Positions 53,488-62,056 of a stretch of 64,000 bases of DNA are shown one piece after another. Each line of letters opens with the position of its first letter. Positions within the stretch are counted from its first letter, which is position 1. A program made the translations under genes and the position numbers. Below the pieces are notes generated by a model that saw only the letters and a program-made list of their open reading frames with translations, made no database searches and was not told the origin of the DNA. This stretch comes from Gemmobacter caeni (lineage in GTDB: Bacteria; Pseudomonadota; Alphaproteobacteria; Rhodobacterales; Rhodobacteraceae), in assembly GCF_003054195.1 (NCBI RefSeq), contig NZ_QBKP01000010.1:80347-144346 (forward strand), read 5' to 3'.

Positions 53488-54189
53488 TTGCAACCCGTTA
53501 TCAATCTTCAGCAGGACGTCGCCTTGGATCGCCCGGCCCGAATGAACGCAGCGCAGATTCGGCAGGCGCTGGAAAATGCCATCGTGGATGGCCGATTCGT
53601 GCCGGGTGAAAAGCTGGACCCCGATGCGCTGTCGGCTGAGTTTGCCTGTTCACGCACCCCGATCCGCGATGCGTTACAGGCCCTGGAAGCGTCGGGACTT
53701 GTCCGGATCGAACCGAAGCGCGGCACATTCGTGACCGAGCTTGGCCTCGTCGAACTGACCGAACGATTCGAGGTGATGGCAGAGCTGGAGGCGATGTGCG
53801 CGCGCCTCGCTGCCAGCCGCGCGTCGGCGTCCGAAGTGGCACGCATCCGTACCGCGCAGGCGGGCTGCGAAGCGGCGATCCAGACTGGCGACACCGATGC
53901 CTACTACAGCCGGAATACGGCCTTCCATCAGGCAATCTATGCCGCCTCGGGCAATCGCTTCCTCGAAGCCGAAGCTCTGCGGCTGCAAACCATACTGCAA
54001 CCCTATCGCCGCCGGCAGCTGACGCTCCGTGGACGGATGACGCGTTCGCTGGACGAACATCGCCGCATCGTCGCGGCAATCGAGGCCGGAGAGGCGGTGC
54101 GGGCAGCGGCCGAAATGACTGCACATGTCGTCATTCAGGGCAGCCGTTTTCACGAACTCATCGCGGCGCTGCGGGCGGGCGGGGAATGA
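53488..54189 (+). CDS. matR: MatR, GntR/FadR-family malonate regulator
   Basis: A 233-aa regulator. The winged helix (QIRQALENAIVDGRFVPGEKLDPDALSAEFACSRTPIRDALQALEASGLV) is followed by an FCD ligand-binding domain with the His/Asp metal site residues in DTDAYYSRNTAFHQAIY and SLDEHRRIVAAIEAGE. The start is probably the TTG at 53488, which has GGAAGGG at good spacing. Earlier in-frame starts (53437, 53458) lie in the operator and lack ribosome sites. It probably represses matAB until malonate or malonyl-CoA is present. Confidence 0.88.
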   Translation: MQPVINLQQDVALDRPARMNAAQIRQALENAIVDGRFVPGEKLDPDALSAEFACSRTPIRDALQALEASGLVRIEPKRGTFVTELGLVELTERFEVMAELEAMCARLAASRASASEVARIRTAQAGCEAAIQTGDTDAYYSRNTAFHQAIYAASGNRFLEAEALRLQTILQPYRRRQLTLRGRMTRSLDEHRRIVAAIEAGEAVRAAAEMTAHVVIQGSRFHELIAALRAGGE

Positions 54190-54194
54190 CGAAG

Positions 54195-54219
54195 GGGCCG
54201 CCCCGAACCGGGACGGCCC
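54195..54219. terminator. terminator hairpin between converging genes
   Basis: GGGCCGCCCC and GGGACGGCCC pair with one mismatch (G-U on the minus strand) around GAACC, in the gap between matR and the converging membrane-protein gene. No U-tract. Confidence 0.55.
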
Positions 54220-54237
54220 GCAGGCAGGGCAGGGGGC

Positions 54238-54930
54238 TCAGGCCGCTTTCGGGACAGCGGCGCGGTTGCCCCAGTTCAGCGCAACCGCCAGCACGATGGC
54301 GAGGATACCCGCAGCGGCAGAGCTGTAGATCTCGGACAGCGGCGACAGGAAGATGGCGAGCCCCGCCGCAGCCCCGGTCAGCGCATTGCGGCGCGTGGCG
54401 CTGTTGATGAACATGATCACGACCGCGCCATAAAGGGCGGGCAACGTATAGGCCTTGATCGCCTCCGCCACCGGGGCGGGCAGGACCGCGATCAAGGCGC
54501 TGCCGATCAGCACCAGCGCAATCAGGAACACAAGGTTCACCAGAACGGAGACCACGATGCCCAGCACCGCCGCGACCTCGGCCTTGCGGGTACCCGCCTC
54601 GGCCTCGATGGCGCTTTGACAAGAGATCACCACCGGCATGCGCATGTTGCCGATGTTGCCCGACAGGAAGCTGATATAGGTGCCGCAGACCCCCAGAACC
54701 GGGAAATAGGAAACCGGCTCCACCACCCACATGATGCCGACGATGGTGGCGATGGCCAGAAGGCCCGTCAGGATCGGGCCGACGCCCGGAAAGGCGCCCA
54801 GCACGAACGACAGGTAAAGTGCGGGCATCAGGCACAGCACCATGGCAATAGCCAGCGTCAGCCGACCGATGCGATGGGCGCGCGGGATGAAGCTGCTTCT
54901 GTAGAAACCTTCCATGTTTTGTTCAGGCAT
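54238..54930 (-). CDS. unrecognised six-helix membrane protein paired with DUF5058
   Basis: A 230-aa integral membrane protein with about six hydrophobic helices. I do not recognise a named family. Noticeable conserved-looking parts are the PVLGVCGTYISFLSGNIGNMRMPVV segment (Gly/Asn-rich, in the membrane) and GAVVIMFINSATRRNAL. It starts with a GGGGAGA site 27 bp after the DUF5058 gene and upstream of no other gene in that direction. Two unlike membrane proteins made together next to a hydrolase look like a two-subunit transporter. The substrate is unknown. Confidence 0.6.
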   Translation of the reverse strand: MPEQNMEGFYRSSFIPRAHRIGRLTLAIAMVLCLMPALYLSFVLGAFPGVGPILTGLLAIATIVGIMWVVEPVSYFPVLGVCGTYISFLSGNIGNMRMPVVISCQSAIEAEAGTRKAEVAAVLGIVVSVLVNLVFLIALVLIGSALIAVLPAPVAEAIKAYTLPALYGAVVIMFINSATRRNALTGAAAGLAIFLSPLSEIYSSAAAGILAIVLAVALNWGNRAAVPKAA

Positions 54931-54957
54931 GTTTTGTCTCCCCGTATGTTATTGTGA

Positions 54958-55695
54958 TCAGGCCAGCAGATGCCCGGTGACGGAACCGGCGACGAGCCCG
55001 ACGATCAGCGAAAGGCCCACGGCCCATTCGCGCAGCCAGGCGCGGTGCTTGCCTGCCAGATGCAGCAGAACCATGCACACGGCGGCGGCGATGACGGCGG
55101 CCATGTCATCCGGCTCGATACTGAAATTGCTGAGCCAGGTCTTGTCGACCACGGCATTGACTCCCAGAAGGCCGAAGATGGCGATGGGGGTGGCGGTGCC
55201 GACCGCGCGGATCAGTCCGGGGTTGCTGACCGCCATCTTGTCCTGCGCGCGGTCCAGCCCCTTGGTCAGCAGGAAGGCGGAAAGCAGCCAGCCCATGCCG
55301 CCCAGCGTCATGACCCAGACTGAGGCCGCGAGGGCCTGAAGCGTATAGCTGTCGGCGCCCAGCTTCGCGCCAAGCGCCTTGGCGCCCTGATCGGCGGCGA
55401 GGAACTCGAACACTGCCGAGCCGATGACACCCACCCGCATCAGCGTGACCGGCCCGCCTACCATGGCCATCAGCGAAACCGCGACGAAGAAGATCGCGAT
55501 GGCGGGGCCGACCGAATTGATCGCGGCGGTCTTGTACACCACCCGCCGTTCCTCCGCCGTCAGGATGGCGTAGCGGTCCGAGAAATCCAGCGTCATGCGC
55601 AGATAGAGCAGCGACTGCACCACCACGACGCCGATCACGAGTGTTGCAAAAAGCCACAAGACCGGGCCATTTGCGACCTGAAGAACCTGTTCCAT
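54958..55695 (-). CDS. DUF5058-family membrane protein
   Basis: A 245-aa protein with about seven helices: a first helix (PVLWLFATLVIGVVVVQSLLYLR), then ...YKTAAINSVGPAIAIFFVAVSLMAMVGGPVTLMRVGVIGSAVFEFLA and further hydrophobic segments. The pattern is that of DUF5058, an uncharacterised family. It lies 28 bp after the M20D amidohydrolase gene and before its membrane partner. An import role for an N-acyl or amide compound, which the hydrolase then splits, is inferred from this order only. Confidence 0.7.
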   Translation of the reverse strand: MEQVLQVANGPVLWLFATLVIGVVVVQSLLYLRMTLDFSDRYAILTAEERRVVYKTAAINSVGPAIAIFFVAVSLMAMVGGPVTLMRVGVIGSAVFEFLAADQGAKALGAKLGADSYTLQALAASVWVMTLGGMGWLLSAFLLTKGLDRAQDKMAVSNPGLIRAVGTATPIAIFGLLGVNAVVDKTWLSNFSIEPDDMAAVIAAAVCMVLLHLAGKHRAWLREWAVGLSLIVGLVAGSVTGHLLA

Positions 55696-55723
55696 TTCGA
55701 TTTCCCTGTTGGTGATTATTCGT

Positions 55724-56887
55724 TCAGGCCAGTTCCGCCGCGATCAGGCGGCAGAAATAGCTCGCTGCCGTGGGCAGGATGTCATCGTTGAAATCGAAGC
55801 CCGGATTATGCGGCATGGCACCGGGACCGGCGCCGACCATGACGTAATTGCCGGGCACATCCTCGACCATGAAGGCGAAATCCTCGCTGCCGGTGAAGGG
55901 GGCCACATCGCCATGCACATTCTCGGTGCCGACCGTTTCGGCGGCGACGGCAAGCGCGATCGCGGTCGCATCCGGGTCGTTGACCAGCGGCACGAAGATA
56001 TCCTCGAACATGATTTCGGCGCTGCCGCCATAGGTGGCAGCCACGCTCTGTGCCACCTCGGTCAGGCGCTGGGTCATCTGGTCGCCCACCGCCTTGTTGA
56101 AATAGCGCAGGCAGCCCTTCAGCGACGCCTTGTCGGGGATCACGTTGAAGCTGTTGGTCCCGGCATAGACATCGGTGAAGGATACGATGCCGGATTCGAT
56201 GGGATCGACGTTGCGCGCGACGATGCTTTGCGCCGTCATCACGATGTTCGCGGCGATCTGCGTGGCGTCGATGGTGGTCTGGGGTAGGGCGGCATGGCCG
56301 CCGCGGCCCTGCACCCGGATGGTGAAGAAGCGACTGCCCGCCATCATCCGCCCGCTGCGGGTGAAGATGTGGTCCTTCGCATAGCCTGGCGCGTTGTGAT
56401 AGGCATAGATCCGGTCACAGGGAAACCGCTCCAGCAACCCGTCCTTCAGCATGGCCAGTGCTCCGCCCAGGCCCTCTTCTGCCGGCTGAAAGATGAAATG
56501 CACCTTGCCCGCGAAATCTCGATCGCGCGACAGATGCCAGGCGGTCGCCAGCAAGGTGGCGGTGTGGCCGTCATGGCCACAGGCATGCATCACCCCTGGC
56601 ACTTTGGAACTGTAGGGCTTGCCGGTTTCCTCGGTGATCGGCAGCGCATCCATATCGGCGCGCAGGCCGATGGTACGGTTTGAAGGCCGCGTGCCGTGCA
56701 ACACGCCCACGATACCAGTGCCGCCGATGCCGGTATGCACCTCGTCCAGCCCATATTCGCGCAGCTTGGTTGCCACCAGTTCAGCTGCGAAGGTCTCCTG
56801 AAAGCCAAGCCCCGGATTTTCGTGCATGGCCCGGCGCATGCGGGCGAATTCGTCCTGCGCCGCAACGATGCTTTCGATCATCCCCAT
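55724..56887 (-). CDS. M20D-family amidohydrolase (N-acyl amino acid/hippurate type)
   Basis: A 387-aa metallohydrolase. Metal ligands are in MHACGHDGHTA (about residues 97-107) and QPAEEGLGG (about 133-141), with further His in RGGHAALPQ and a C-terminal GSEDFAFM/PHNPGFDFND. The family cleaves N-acyl amino acids, hippurate or auxin conjugates. It is the first gene of a minus-strand operon with two membrane proteins, divergent from a MarR regulator. A GGGAG site precedes the start. No signal peptide, so it acts in the cytoplasm. Confidence 0.9.
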   Translation of the reverse strand: MGMIESIVAAQDEFARMRRAMHENPGLGFQETFAAELVATKLREYGLDEVHTGIGGTGIVGVLHGTRPSNRTIGLRADMDALPITEETGKPYSSKVPGVMHACGHDGHTATLLATAWHLSRDRDFAGKVHFIFQPAEEGLGGALAMLKDGLLERFPCDRIYAYHNAPGYAKDHIFTRSGRMMAGSRFFTIRVQGRGGHAALPQTTIDATQIAANIVMTAQSIVARNVDPIESGIVSFTDVYAGTNSFNVIPDKASLKGCLRYFNKAVGDQMTQRLTEVAQSVAATYGGSAEIMFEDIFVPLVNDPDATAIALAVAAETVGTENVHGDVAPFTGSEDFAFMVEDVPGNYVMVGAGPGAMPHNPGFDFNDDILPTAASYFCRLIAAELA

Positions 56888-56927
56888 CCTGTTTCTCCCG
56901 AATCAGTCTATATTGTTGCATTTTCAA

Positions 56928-56948
56928 ATAGTCTCATATTGATACTAT
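56928..56948. promoter_or_regulatory. candidate MarR operator (inverted repeat)
   Basis: ATAGTCTCA and TGATACTAT form a 9-bp inverted repeat with one mismatch and a 3-bp centre, in the gap between the divergent amidohydrolase and MarR genes. Length and symmetry fit MarR-family operators. Confidence 0.6.
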
Positions 56949-57006
56949 TGTGCCTAACGAATATTTGCGCCTTGATGGATCAGGGCCGGTATTGCACAGG
57001 GGTCGC

Positions 57007-57543
57007 ATGCCGAAACGCGATGGAAAGGCCGCGATGTACAGGAACTGGTCAAAGGCGTTTCGGCAGGGAAACGCGGTCTACAAGCTGAACATGCTGGGTA
57101 CGGCTGCTGTCAGGGCGCTTGATGATCGTTTCGTCGCCCTGGTGGGGCTTGATGTGCGAACTGTGCGGGTGCTGCGGCTGATCGGCGACAACCCCGGCAT
57201 CGGCTTTGCCGAAATCGCCACCTATGGCGCGCTGGAACGCAGCCTTGCCTCGCGGCTGATCCAGAGCCTTGTGCGCGGCGGGCATGTCGAACGCCGCAAC
57301 GACCCGCAGGATGCGCGCCGCTTTGGCCTTTACATCACGGAAACCGGCGGCACGGCGCGCGCCCGCGCCGATCTTCTGTCGGAGGTCGGGCTGGAGCTGC
57401 TGTTCCAGAACTTCGATCCCGCCGAGGTTGTGGCGTTCACGGGTATGATGGACCGGCTTGCCGACTGGATCGACAGTGATGAGTTCGAACGCGGCGCTGC
57501 CATCCGGCTGGACGAAGCCGCCCGTCGCGCCGAAACGCTTTAA
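57007..57543 (+). CDS. MarR-family regulator
   Basis: A 178-aa winged-helix regulator. The core is VRTVRVLRLIGDNPGIGFAEIATYGALERSLASRLIQSLVRGGHVERRNDPQDARRFGLYITETG, containing the recognition helix and the DxR wing. The ATG at 57007 with AGGGG is preferred over a GTG at 56950, which overlaps the operator. It is divergent from the M20D/DUF5058 operon and convergent with the amidase; it probably represses the former. Ligand unknown. Confidence 0.88.
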   Translation: MPKRDGKAAMYRNWSKAFRQGNAVYKLNMLGTAAVRALDDRFVALVGLDVRTVRVLRLIGDNPGIGFAEIATYGALERSLASRLIQSLVRGGHVERRNDPQDARRFGLYITETGGTARARADLLSEVGLELLFQNFDPAEVVAFTGMMDRLADWIDSDEFERGAAIRLDEAARRAETL

Positions 57544-57557
57544 CCCCGCTGCGGCCG

Positions 57558-59051
57558 TCATTGGGTCGCCAGTGGGGGCGGGGTATGCCGCAGCACCGGG
57601 TCGATGGGGCGGAAAGGCCCGCCAACCGAAAGCTCCACAACCCGCGCTGCCGCCAGAAGCGCCGCCTCGCCGCGCGGCTTGCCGATGATCTGTAGTCCTA
57701 CCGGAAGCCCGCGCGGCCCGATCCCCACCGGCACCGAGATCGCGGGCAGGCCGGTGACGGTCGCCAGGAACGCAAAGCGCAGCCAGTCCATATATCCATG
57801 CAACTGTTGTCCGCCGACTTCGCGCACCCATTCCACCTCTTGCGGATGCGGCATGCATCCCACGACCGGACAGGCCAGCACATCGAAGGTTTCGAACAGC
57901 CGCAGCATGTTGCGGTAGATCACCGTCCGGTCCAGCTGTGCATCGGCGATTTCCGCGATGGTCAGCGTTTCGCCGAAGGCCATGTTCGCCTCCAGCGTAT
58001 CCTTGAAATGGCGGCGGATCTCCTGCGGCAGACGGCGGCCCATCACCGCCCACATCTCGCCGCGCAGGGCGTGATAGGTGCGTTCCAGATGGGGCAGGGG
58101 AGGGCAGGTTTCCTCAACTGTCACCCCTTCGCGCGCCAGCCGCTCCAGCACTTTGCGCAAGTGGGTTTCCATTTCGGCATCCACGGCTGAGAAGCCGCCC
58201 AGATCGGGGGCATAGGCGATGCGCAGTTGGGGTTCGGCTTCGGCGACGGCGGTCTGGAACGACCTGTGCGGTGCGGGGTACGAAATCGGAAAGCGCGGCT
58301 CATACCCCGCCATTGCATCCAGAAACAGCGCGCAATCGCGCACGGACCGCGCCATTGGACCCTGAACCCCTTCGATCATGTAGCCGATGGCGTCCGATCC
58401 ACCGCCGGCCCGGCCGGGACTGGGCCGCAGCCCCACGACGCCGCAATAAGCCGCCGGAGTACGCAGCGATCCTCCGTGATCCGAGCCATGGCTTAGCCAG
58501 ACCTCGCCCGTCGCCAGCGCGGCAGCCGCACCGCCGGATGAACCGCCCGCGTTCAGCCGCGTGTCCCAGGGGTTGAGGGTCGGGCCAAAGACTTCATTGA
58601 ACGTATTGCCGCCCGCTCCAAATTCGGGGGTATTGGTCTTGCCCACCACCAGACCGCCGCGCGCTTCCAGCCGTTCGACAAGCGGGTCGGAATGATCGGG
58701 TATGAAGTCTGCAAGCCCCCGTGTGCCGAAGGTGGTGCGCACCCCGGCGACCGGCGTCAGATCCTTGATGGCCAAGGGCAGGCCACCCAGCCAGCCGGAA
58801 TGCTCCGAAGGTCTGCGGTCCAGCCTGTGCACGGCGGCGCGGGCGCGTTCTTCGCACAGGATGGGCATTGCATTGATCGCCGGTTCCACTTTCTGCAATC
58901 GCGCGCAGGCCGCGTCCAGCAGTTCTTCAGGCGAGATTTCACCTTTGCGCAGCAGGGCCACGACCTCGGTCGCTTCCAGCCTGCACAGGTCCGGCCCGGT
59001 AAATGCGGGCAGGTCATCGTCGATCTTGCTGATCCTTGCGGTGGCGGACAT
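57558..59051 (-). CDS. amidase (amidase-signature family)
   Basis: A 497-aa amidase with the Ser-cisSer-Lys triad: Lys in LPLAIKDLTPV (about residue 95), cis-Ser in GGSSGGAAAALATGE (about 170) and the nucleophile in GSDHGGSLRTPAAYCGVVGLRPSPG (about 195). The length is standard. It could hydrolyse a carboxamide, arylamide or amide ester. It lies between MarR and GntR genes, divergent from the latter across an AT-rich region. A link to the M20D operon by shared catabolism is plausible but not shown. Confidence 0.9.
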   Translation of the reverse strand: MSATARISKIDDDLPAFTGPDLCRLEATEVVALLRKGEISPEELLDAACARLQKVEPAINAMPILCEERARAAVHRLDRRPSEHSGWLGGLPLAIKDLTPVAGVRTTFGTRGLADFIPDHSDPLVERLEARGGLVVGKTNTPEFGAGGNTFNEVFGPTLNPWDTRLNAGGSSGGAAAALATGEVWLSHGSDHGGSLRTPAAYCGVVGLRPSPGRAGGGSDAIGYMIEGVQGPMARSVRDCALFLDAMAGYEPRFPISYPAPHRSFQTAVAEAEPQLRIAYAPDLGGFSAVDAEMETHLRKVLERLAREGVTVEETCPPLPHLERTYHALRGEMWAVMGRRLPQEIRRHFKDTLEANMAFGETLTIAEIADAQLDRTVIYRNMLRLFETFDVLACPVVGCMPHPQEVEWVREVGGQQLHGYMDWLRFAFLATVTGLPAISVPVGIGPRGLPVGLQIIGKPRGEAALLAAARVVELSVGGPFRPIDPVLRHTPPPLATQ

Positions 59052-59104
59052 GACCTCCCTTTCATACCAGTTGCAATGGTTGGGAGCGTCGGGTGAAAAA
59101 GCAG

Positions 59105-59155
59105 GTCTGTCAATAATAACTATAATTTTATAATCTTTAATTATAATTATATGGT
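59105..59155. promoter_or_regulatory. AT-rich island with palindrome before the GntR gene
   Basis: About 45 bp of nearly pure A/T interrupt otherwise GC-rich DNA. It contains the perfect 12-bp palindrome TAATTATAATTA (59138-59149) and related ATAATT repeats. It lies between divergent amidase and GntR genes, so it is a likely operator/promoter for both. Confidence 0.6.
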
Positions 59156-59210
59156 GGAAATTTGTGTGCTATTTCCTGATCGACCATGCCGGATCAAGGA
59201 GTTAGGGAAT

Positions 59211-59849
59211 ATGGGCGCGCAGGCGGATCAGGTTCGCGATGACATCCTGCAACGGGTGCAGGCGCGTGCCCTGCTGCCCGGTGACCGCATTGACGAGGTG
59301 GATCTGCGCGAAAGGCTGATGATTTCCGGCACGCCGATTCGCGAGGCGCTGATCGCGCTCGAAGCTGTGGGTGTGATTGAACGCCGCCCACGCGACGGTG
59401 CGCGCATTGCTGCGCTGGATGCCGAAGCGCTGATGAAGATGATCGAGGTTCTGGCCGAGGCCGAGGGCGCGCTGGCCTATCGCGCGGCGCGGCGCATCGG
59501 CCCGATACAGGCCGAACAACTGTCGGAGGCCGCGCGCGCCTGTCTCGCGGCCAGTGGTCCGCAGCCAGCCTATTATGACCTGAACCTTGCCTTTCACCGC
59601 TGTATCATGGCGGCGGCGGGTAATGAGCACCTGAGGGCGATGGCGTTAGGCGCCGGGAACCGGCTGATCGGCTATCTGGCAGCCCGCCACGCGCTGCCGG
59701 GCGAGCAGATACGCTCGGCCCGCGATCACGAGGCGATCACCGCCGCGATTCTGGATGCGGCGGGGGACCGCGCGCGCGATCTGATGATCGCCCACGTCAC
59801 ATTCTCCGACACGATGGCGCTGGACATCATCAACGCCCTGAGGCGCTGA
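59211..59849 (+). CDS. GntR/FadR-family regulator
   Basis: A 212-aa regulator. The winged helix (QVRDDILQRVQARALLPGDRIDEVDLRERLMISGTPIREALIALEAVGVIERRPRDGARI) is followed by an FCD domain with the ligand/metal residues in DLNLAFHRCIMAA and ARDHEAITAAILDAAG. The start at 59211 has an upstream GGAG. An earlier start (59151) lies beside the AT-rich operator. It probably controls the divergent amidase. Effector unknown. Confidence 0.86.
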   Translation: MGAQADQVRDDILQRVQARALLPGDRIDEVDLRERLMISGTPIREALIALEAVGVIERRPRDGARIAALDAEALMKMIEVLAEAEGALAYRAARRIGPIQAEQLSEAARACLAASGPQPAYYDLNLAFHRCIMAAAGNEHLRAMALGAGNRLIGYLAARHALPGEQIRSARDHEAITAAILDAAGDRARDLMIAHVTFSDTMALDIINALRR

Positions 59850-59862
59850 GGGGCCTCACAGT

Positions 59863-60090
59863 TCAGTAATAGAACTGATCGCGGAAGACGTGCTGCACGA
59901 TCCGGTCACGGGTCAGGCCAAGCTTGGCCAGTTCCGCGTCGCTCAGAGCCTGAAGCTGTTCCACGCGGTCGGCCCGCGACCGGATCCGGCCATAGCGGGT
60001 CAGCGCAGCGCCAATAGATGCGAGAACCTGCGCACCGAACTTCCTGCCAAGGCTCGCGTTGCGGCCCGGAATATCTGATGTATAACTCAT
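59863..60090 (-). CDS. DUF1127-family small protein
   Basis: A 75-aa protein. The C-terminal DUF1127 motif is RVEQLQALSDAELAKLGLTRDRIVQHVFRD, Arg-rich, as in the CcaF1-type RNA-associated proteins of Rhodobacter. An AGGAGG site precedes the ATG at 60090; the longer ORF is not used. It lies at the 3' side of the 2-helix membrane gene. DUF1127 genes are often stress induced and may give rise to 3' sRNAs. Confidence 0.82.
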   Translation of the reverse strand: MSYTSDIPGRNASLGRKFGAQVLASIGAALTRYGRIRSRADRVEQLQALSDAELAKLGLTRDRIVQHVFRDQFYY

Positions 60091-60172
60091 GGAAACCTCC
60101 TGAAGCATGGATCGGTTGGTTTCCCCCCTTAACGGTGAACTTACGTTGGCAGGGCCAAGGTCACAACCGCGC

Positions 60173-60189
60173 ATGCTGCATTGCAGCAT
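60173..60189. repeat. perfect palindrome upstream of the DUF1127 gene
   Basis: ATGCTGCATTGCAGCAT has 8-bp arms around a single T. It lies in the gap between the membrane-protein stop codon and the DUF1127 gene, about 83 bp before its ATG. It could be an operator or the 3' hairpin of the upstream transcript. Its regulator is unknown. Confidence 0.5.
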
Positions 60190-60213
60190 TGCGCTGGGGG
60201 CAAGGCGGGGTTG

Positions 60214-60474
60214 TTACCGCTCGGCCTCGGCGATCAGCCCGCCAATCCAGCGTGCAGCGGCCCAGGTCGCCGGGAGGCCGAGCGGCAGGCTCCAGACCAG
60301 CGCGGACACGGGGGCGATATTGGCAAAACCGGCGGAATGCAGGATCAGCCCCAGCAGGAACAGGTTGATCGCCACCGCTCCGGTCGCAAAAGGCCAGATC
60401 CACAGCCTGAGCCACCAGATCCGGCGCGGGTCAATGGCTGGTGCCGTCTTCGAAGGTGATCTTGTTCCAGACAT
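60214..60474 (-). CDS. small two-helix membrane protein after nirN
   Basis: An 86-aa protein with two hydrophobic helices (about residues 27-47 and 53-75) and basic N-terminal residues. An AGGAAA site 6 nt before the ATG supports the start, so it overlaps the 3' end of nirN by 44 nt in another frame. It belongs to the same transcript as the heme d1 genes. I do not recognise the family. NnrT-type or assembly-factor roles are possible, but the evidence is only location. Confidence 0.6.
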   Translation of the reverse strand: MSGTRSPSKTAPAIDPRRIWWLRLWIWPFATGAVAINLFLLGLILHSAGFANIAPVSALVWSLPLGLPATWAAARWIGGLIAEAER

Positions 60475-62056
60475 TGTATTTTCCTGAAGGCTTGCGCATC
60501 GGCAGTCGGGTGATTTCCTGAAGGGTGCGGCTGTCGTAGACGATCACCGCGCCCTCCTGCTCCCAGACCGAGACCAGCGCCTTGCTGCCGTCGCGGGTGA
60601 ATTCGGTATGGGCCACCGTCTTGCCGGGTTCGGGTTTCAGCACCTTCACCACCTCCAGCGCCTGCTTGTCGATCAGATGCATCTCGCCCTTGTGCGGCCC
60701 GGTAAAGACATCCGCCCAGATCTGCGGTGCGCCGTCGTGGCTGCGCAGGAAGAAGCCCGGCCCCGAAGTTTCGATCACCTTCACCACATGCCAGTCCTGC
60801 ATGTCGATGACGCTGATCCGACCTTCATTCAGATGCGGCACGGCCATGACACGGCGCCCGTCACGCATCCAGCTGATACCGCTGCCGAGATGCGGCATGC
60901 CGGGCAGGGGCAGGCTGGCGATCTCGCGCCCGACATCGAGGTTGACCACCACCCCCGTCTCGCCCTCGCGGTTGGCACCGATCAGGTTGCGATAGTCGGG
61001 GTCGAAGAAAAAGTCGTCCAGCGGTGCCGAGACCGCGATGCGCCGCCGCGCGAACAACCCGCGTTCGACGCCCATCGCCTCTTCCATGCCGTTTTCATTG
61101 GAATGCACCAGCCCCTCGGAATAGGGGCCGCCATCCTCGGTCGTGGCGATTTCCCAGATTTCGGGCACGTCCTTCAGCGCGAGCAGAAAGGTCTTGCGGC
61201 GCGGCGCCTGATAGACGGCAGAGACCCGGCTGGGCCGCCCCTGCCGATCCGCAACCGGGATCACCCGTGCGACGCTCAGATCCTCTGTGGACAGGATCGT
61301 CAGTGTCGCGGGCAGGTAATTTGCCACCGCCAGCCATTTGCCATCGGCGCTCATGGCGATGTTACGGCTATTCAGGCCCGCGCGCACCCGACCGACCTCG
61401 TGCAGTGACCAGATGTCGTATTTCTGCACCCAGCCGTCGCGCGACATGACAAAGACATAGCGCCCGTCAGGGCTGAATTTTGGACCGCCATGCACGGCGA
61501 AGGGAGTTTCGAACCGATCCAGCACCGCGAGACTGTCACCATCCAGCACCGAGATATGGCTGTCGCCGGTTTCCACCACCAGCGTGATGTTCATGGGGTC
61601 GGCGGTGAACACCGGCGCGGGCGCGGCGTGGTAATCGGTGGTCATCTCGCGCGTTGCGCCGATCGCCGCCGCATCCCAGACCGGCGGGGCGGCCAGCGGG
61701 GCCGAGAGATAATCGGCCACCGCCGCGATTTCTTCGGGGCGCAGCGTGTCGCGGAAGGCGGGCATCTGCGTCATCGCGCGACCTTCGGCGATCACCGCCT
61801 GCAACCTGTCGCCCTGCAAACGGCCAAGGCTTTCAGGGATCAAAGCGGGGCCAGTGCCGCCCAGCCGCGTTTCGGCATGGCAGGAGGCGCAAAGATCGGC
61901 ATAGATCGTCGCCCCGTCCGGCCCCGCCTGCGCGGGCCCGGCCAGCCCCAGCAGAACCGCCATTGCCCATTTACCCCGGCGAAAATATCCCCCCGCCGGA
62001 GGCGTCCTGTCCTCGCCGCCAGACGCGCGGTTACAGGAAACGATGCGCCGGATCAT
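60431..62056 (-). CDS. nirN: NirN, cytochrome c/d1-domain dehydrogenase of heme d1 synthesis
   Basis: A 541-aa periplasmic protein. After an export signal, a c-type heme domain follows with CASCH (about residues 57-61) and a Met ligand region [20 protein letters not shown]. The eight-bladed d1-type propeller fills about residues 145-541 ([25 protein letters not shown] ... [14 protein letters not shown]). NirN oxidises dihydro-heme d1 to heme d1 and hands it to NirS. The ATG at 62056 (GGGGA site, 26-nt overlap with nirJ) gives a long n-region. An ATG at 61963 is the alternative. NirS itself is not in the window. Confidence 0.9.
   Translation of the reverse strand: MIRRIVSCNRASGGEDRTPPAGGYFRRGKWAMAVLLGLAGPAQAGPDGATIYADLCASCHAETRLGGTGPALIPESLGRLQGDRLQAVIAEGRAMTQMPAFRDTLRPEEIAAVADYLSAPLAAPPVWDAAAIGATREMTTDYHAAPAPVFTADPMNITLVVETGDSHISVLDGDSLAVLDRFETPFAVHGGPKFSPDGRYVFVMSRDGWVQKYDIWSLHEVGRVRAGLNSRNIAMSADGKWLAVANYLPATLTILSTEDLSVARVIPVADRQGRPSRVSAVYQAPRRKTFLLALKDVPEIWEIATTEDGGPYSEGLVHSNENGMEEAMGVERGLFARRRIAVSAPLDDFFFDPDYRNLIGANREGETGVVVNLDVGREIASLPLPGMPHLGSGISWMRDGRRVMAVPHLNEGRISVIDMQDWHVVKVIETSGPGFFLRSHDGAPQIWADVFTGPHKGEMHLIDKQALEVVKVLKPEPGKTVAHTEFTRDGSKALVSVWEQEGAVIVYDSRTLQEITRLPMRKPSGKYNVWNKITFEDGTSH

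Noticed and set aside
60151-60175. TTGGCAGGGCCAA as an FNR-type site before the DUF1127 gene
   Set aside because: The arms are one base too close together (13 instead of 14 bp) and lack the TTGA core, so it is not counted as an FNR/NNR box.
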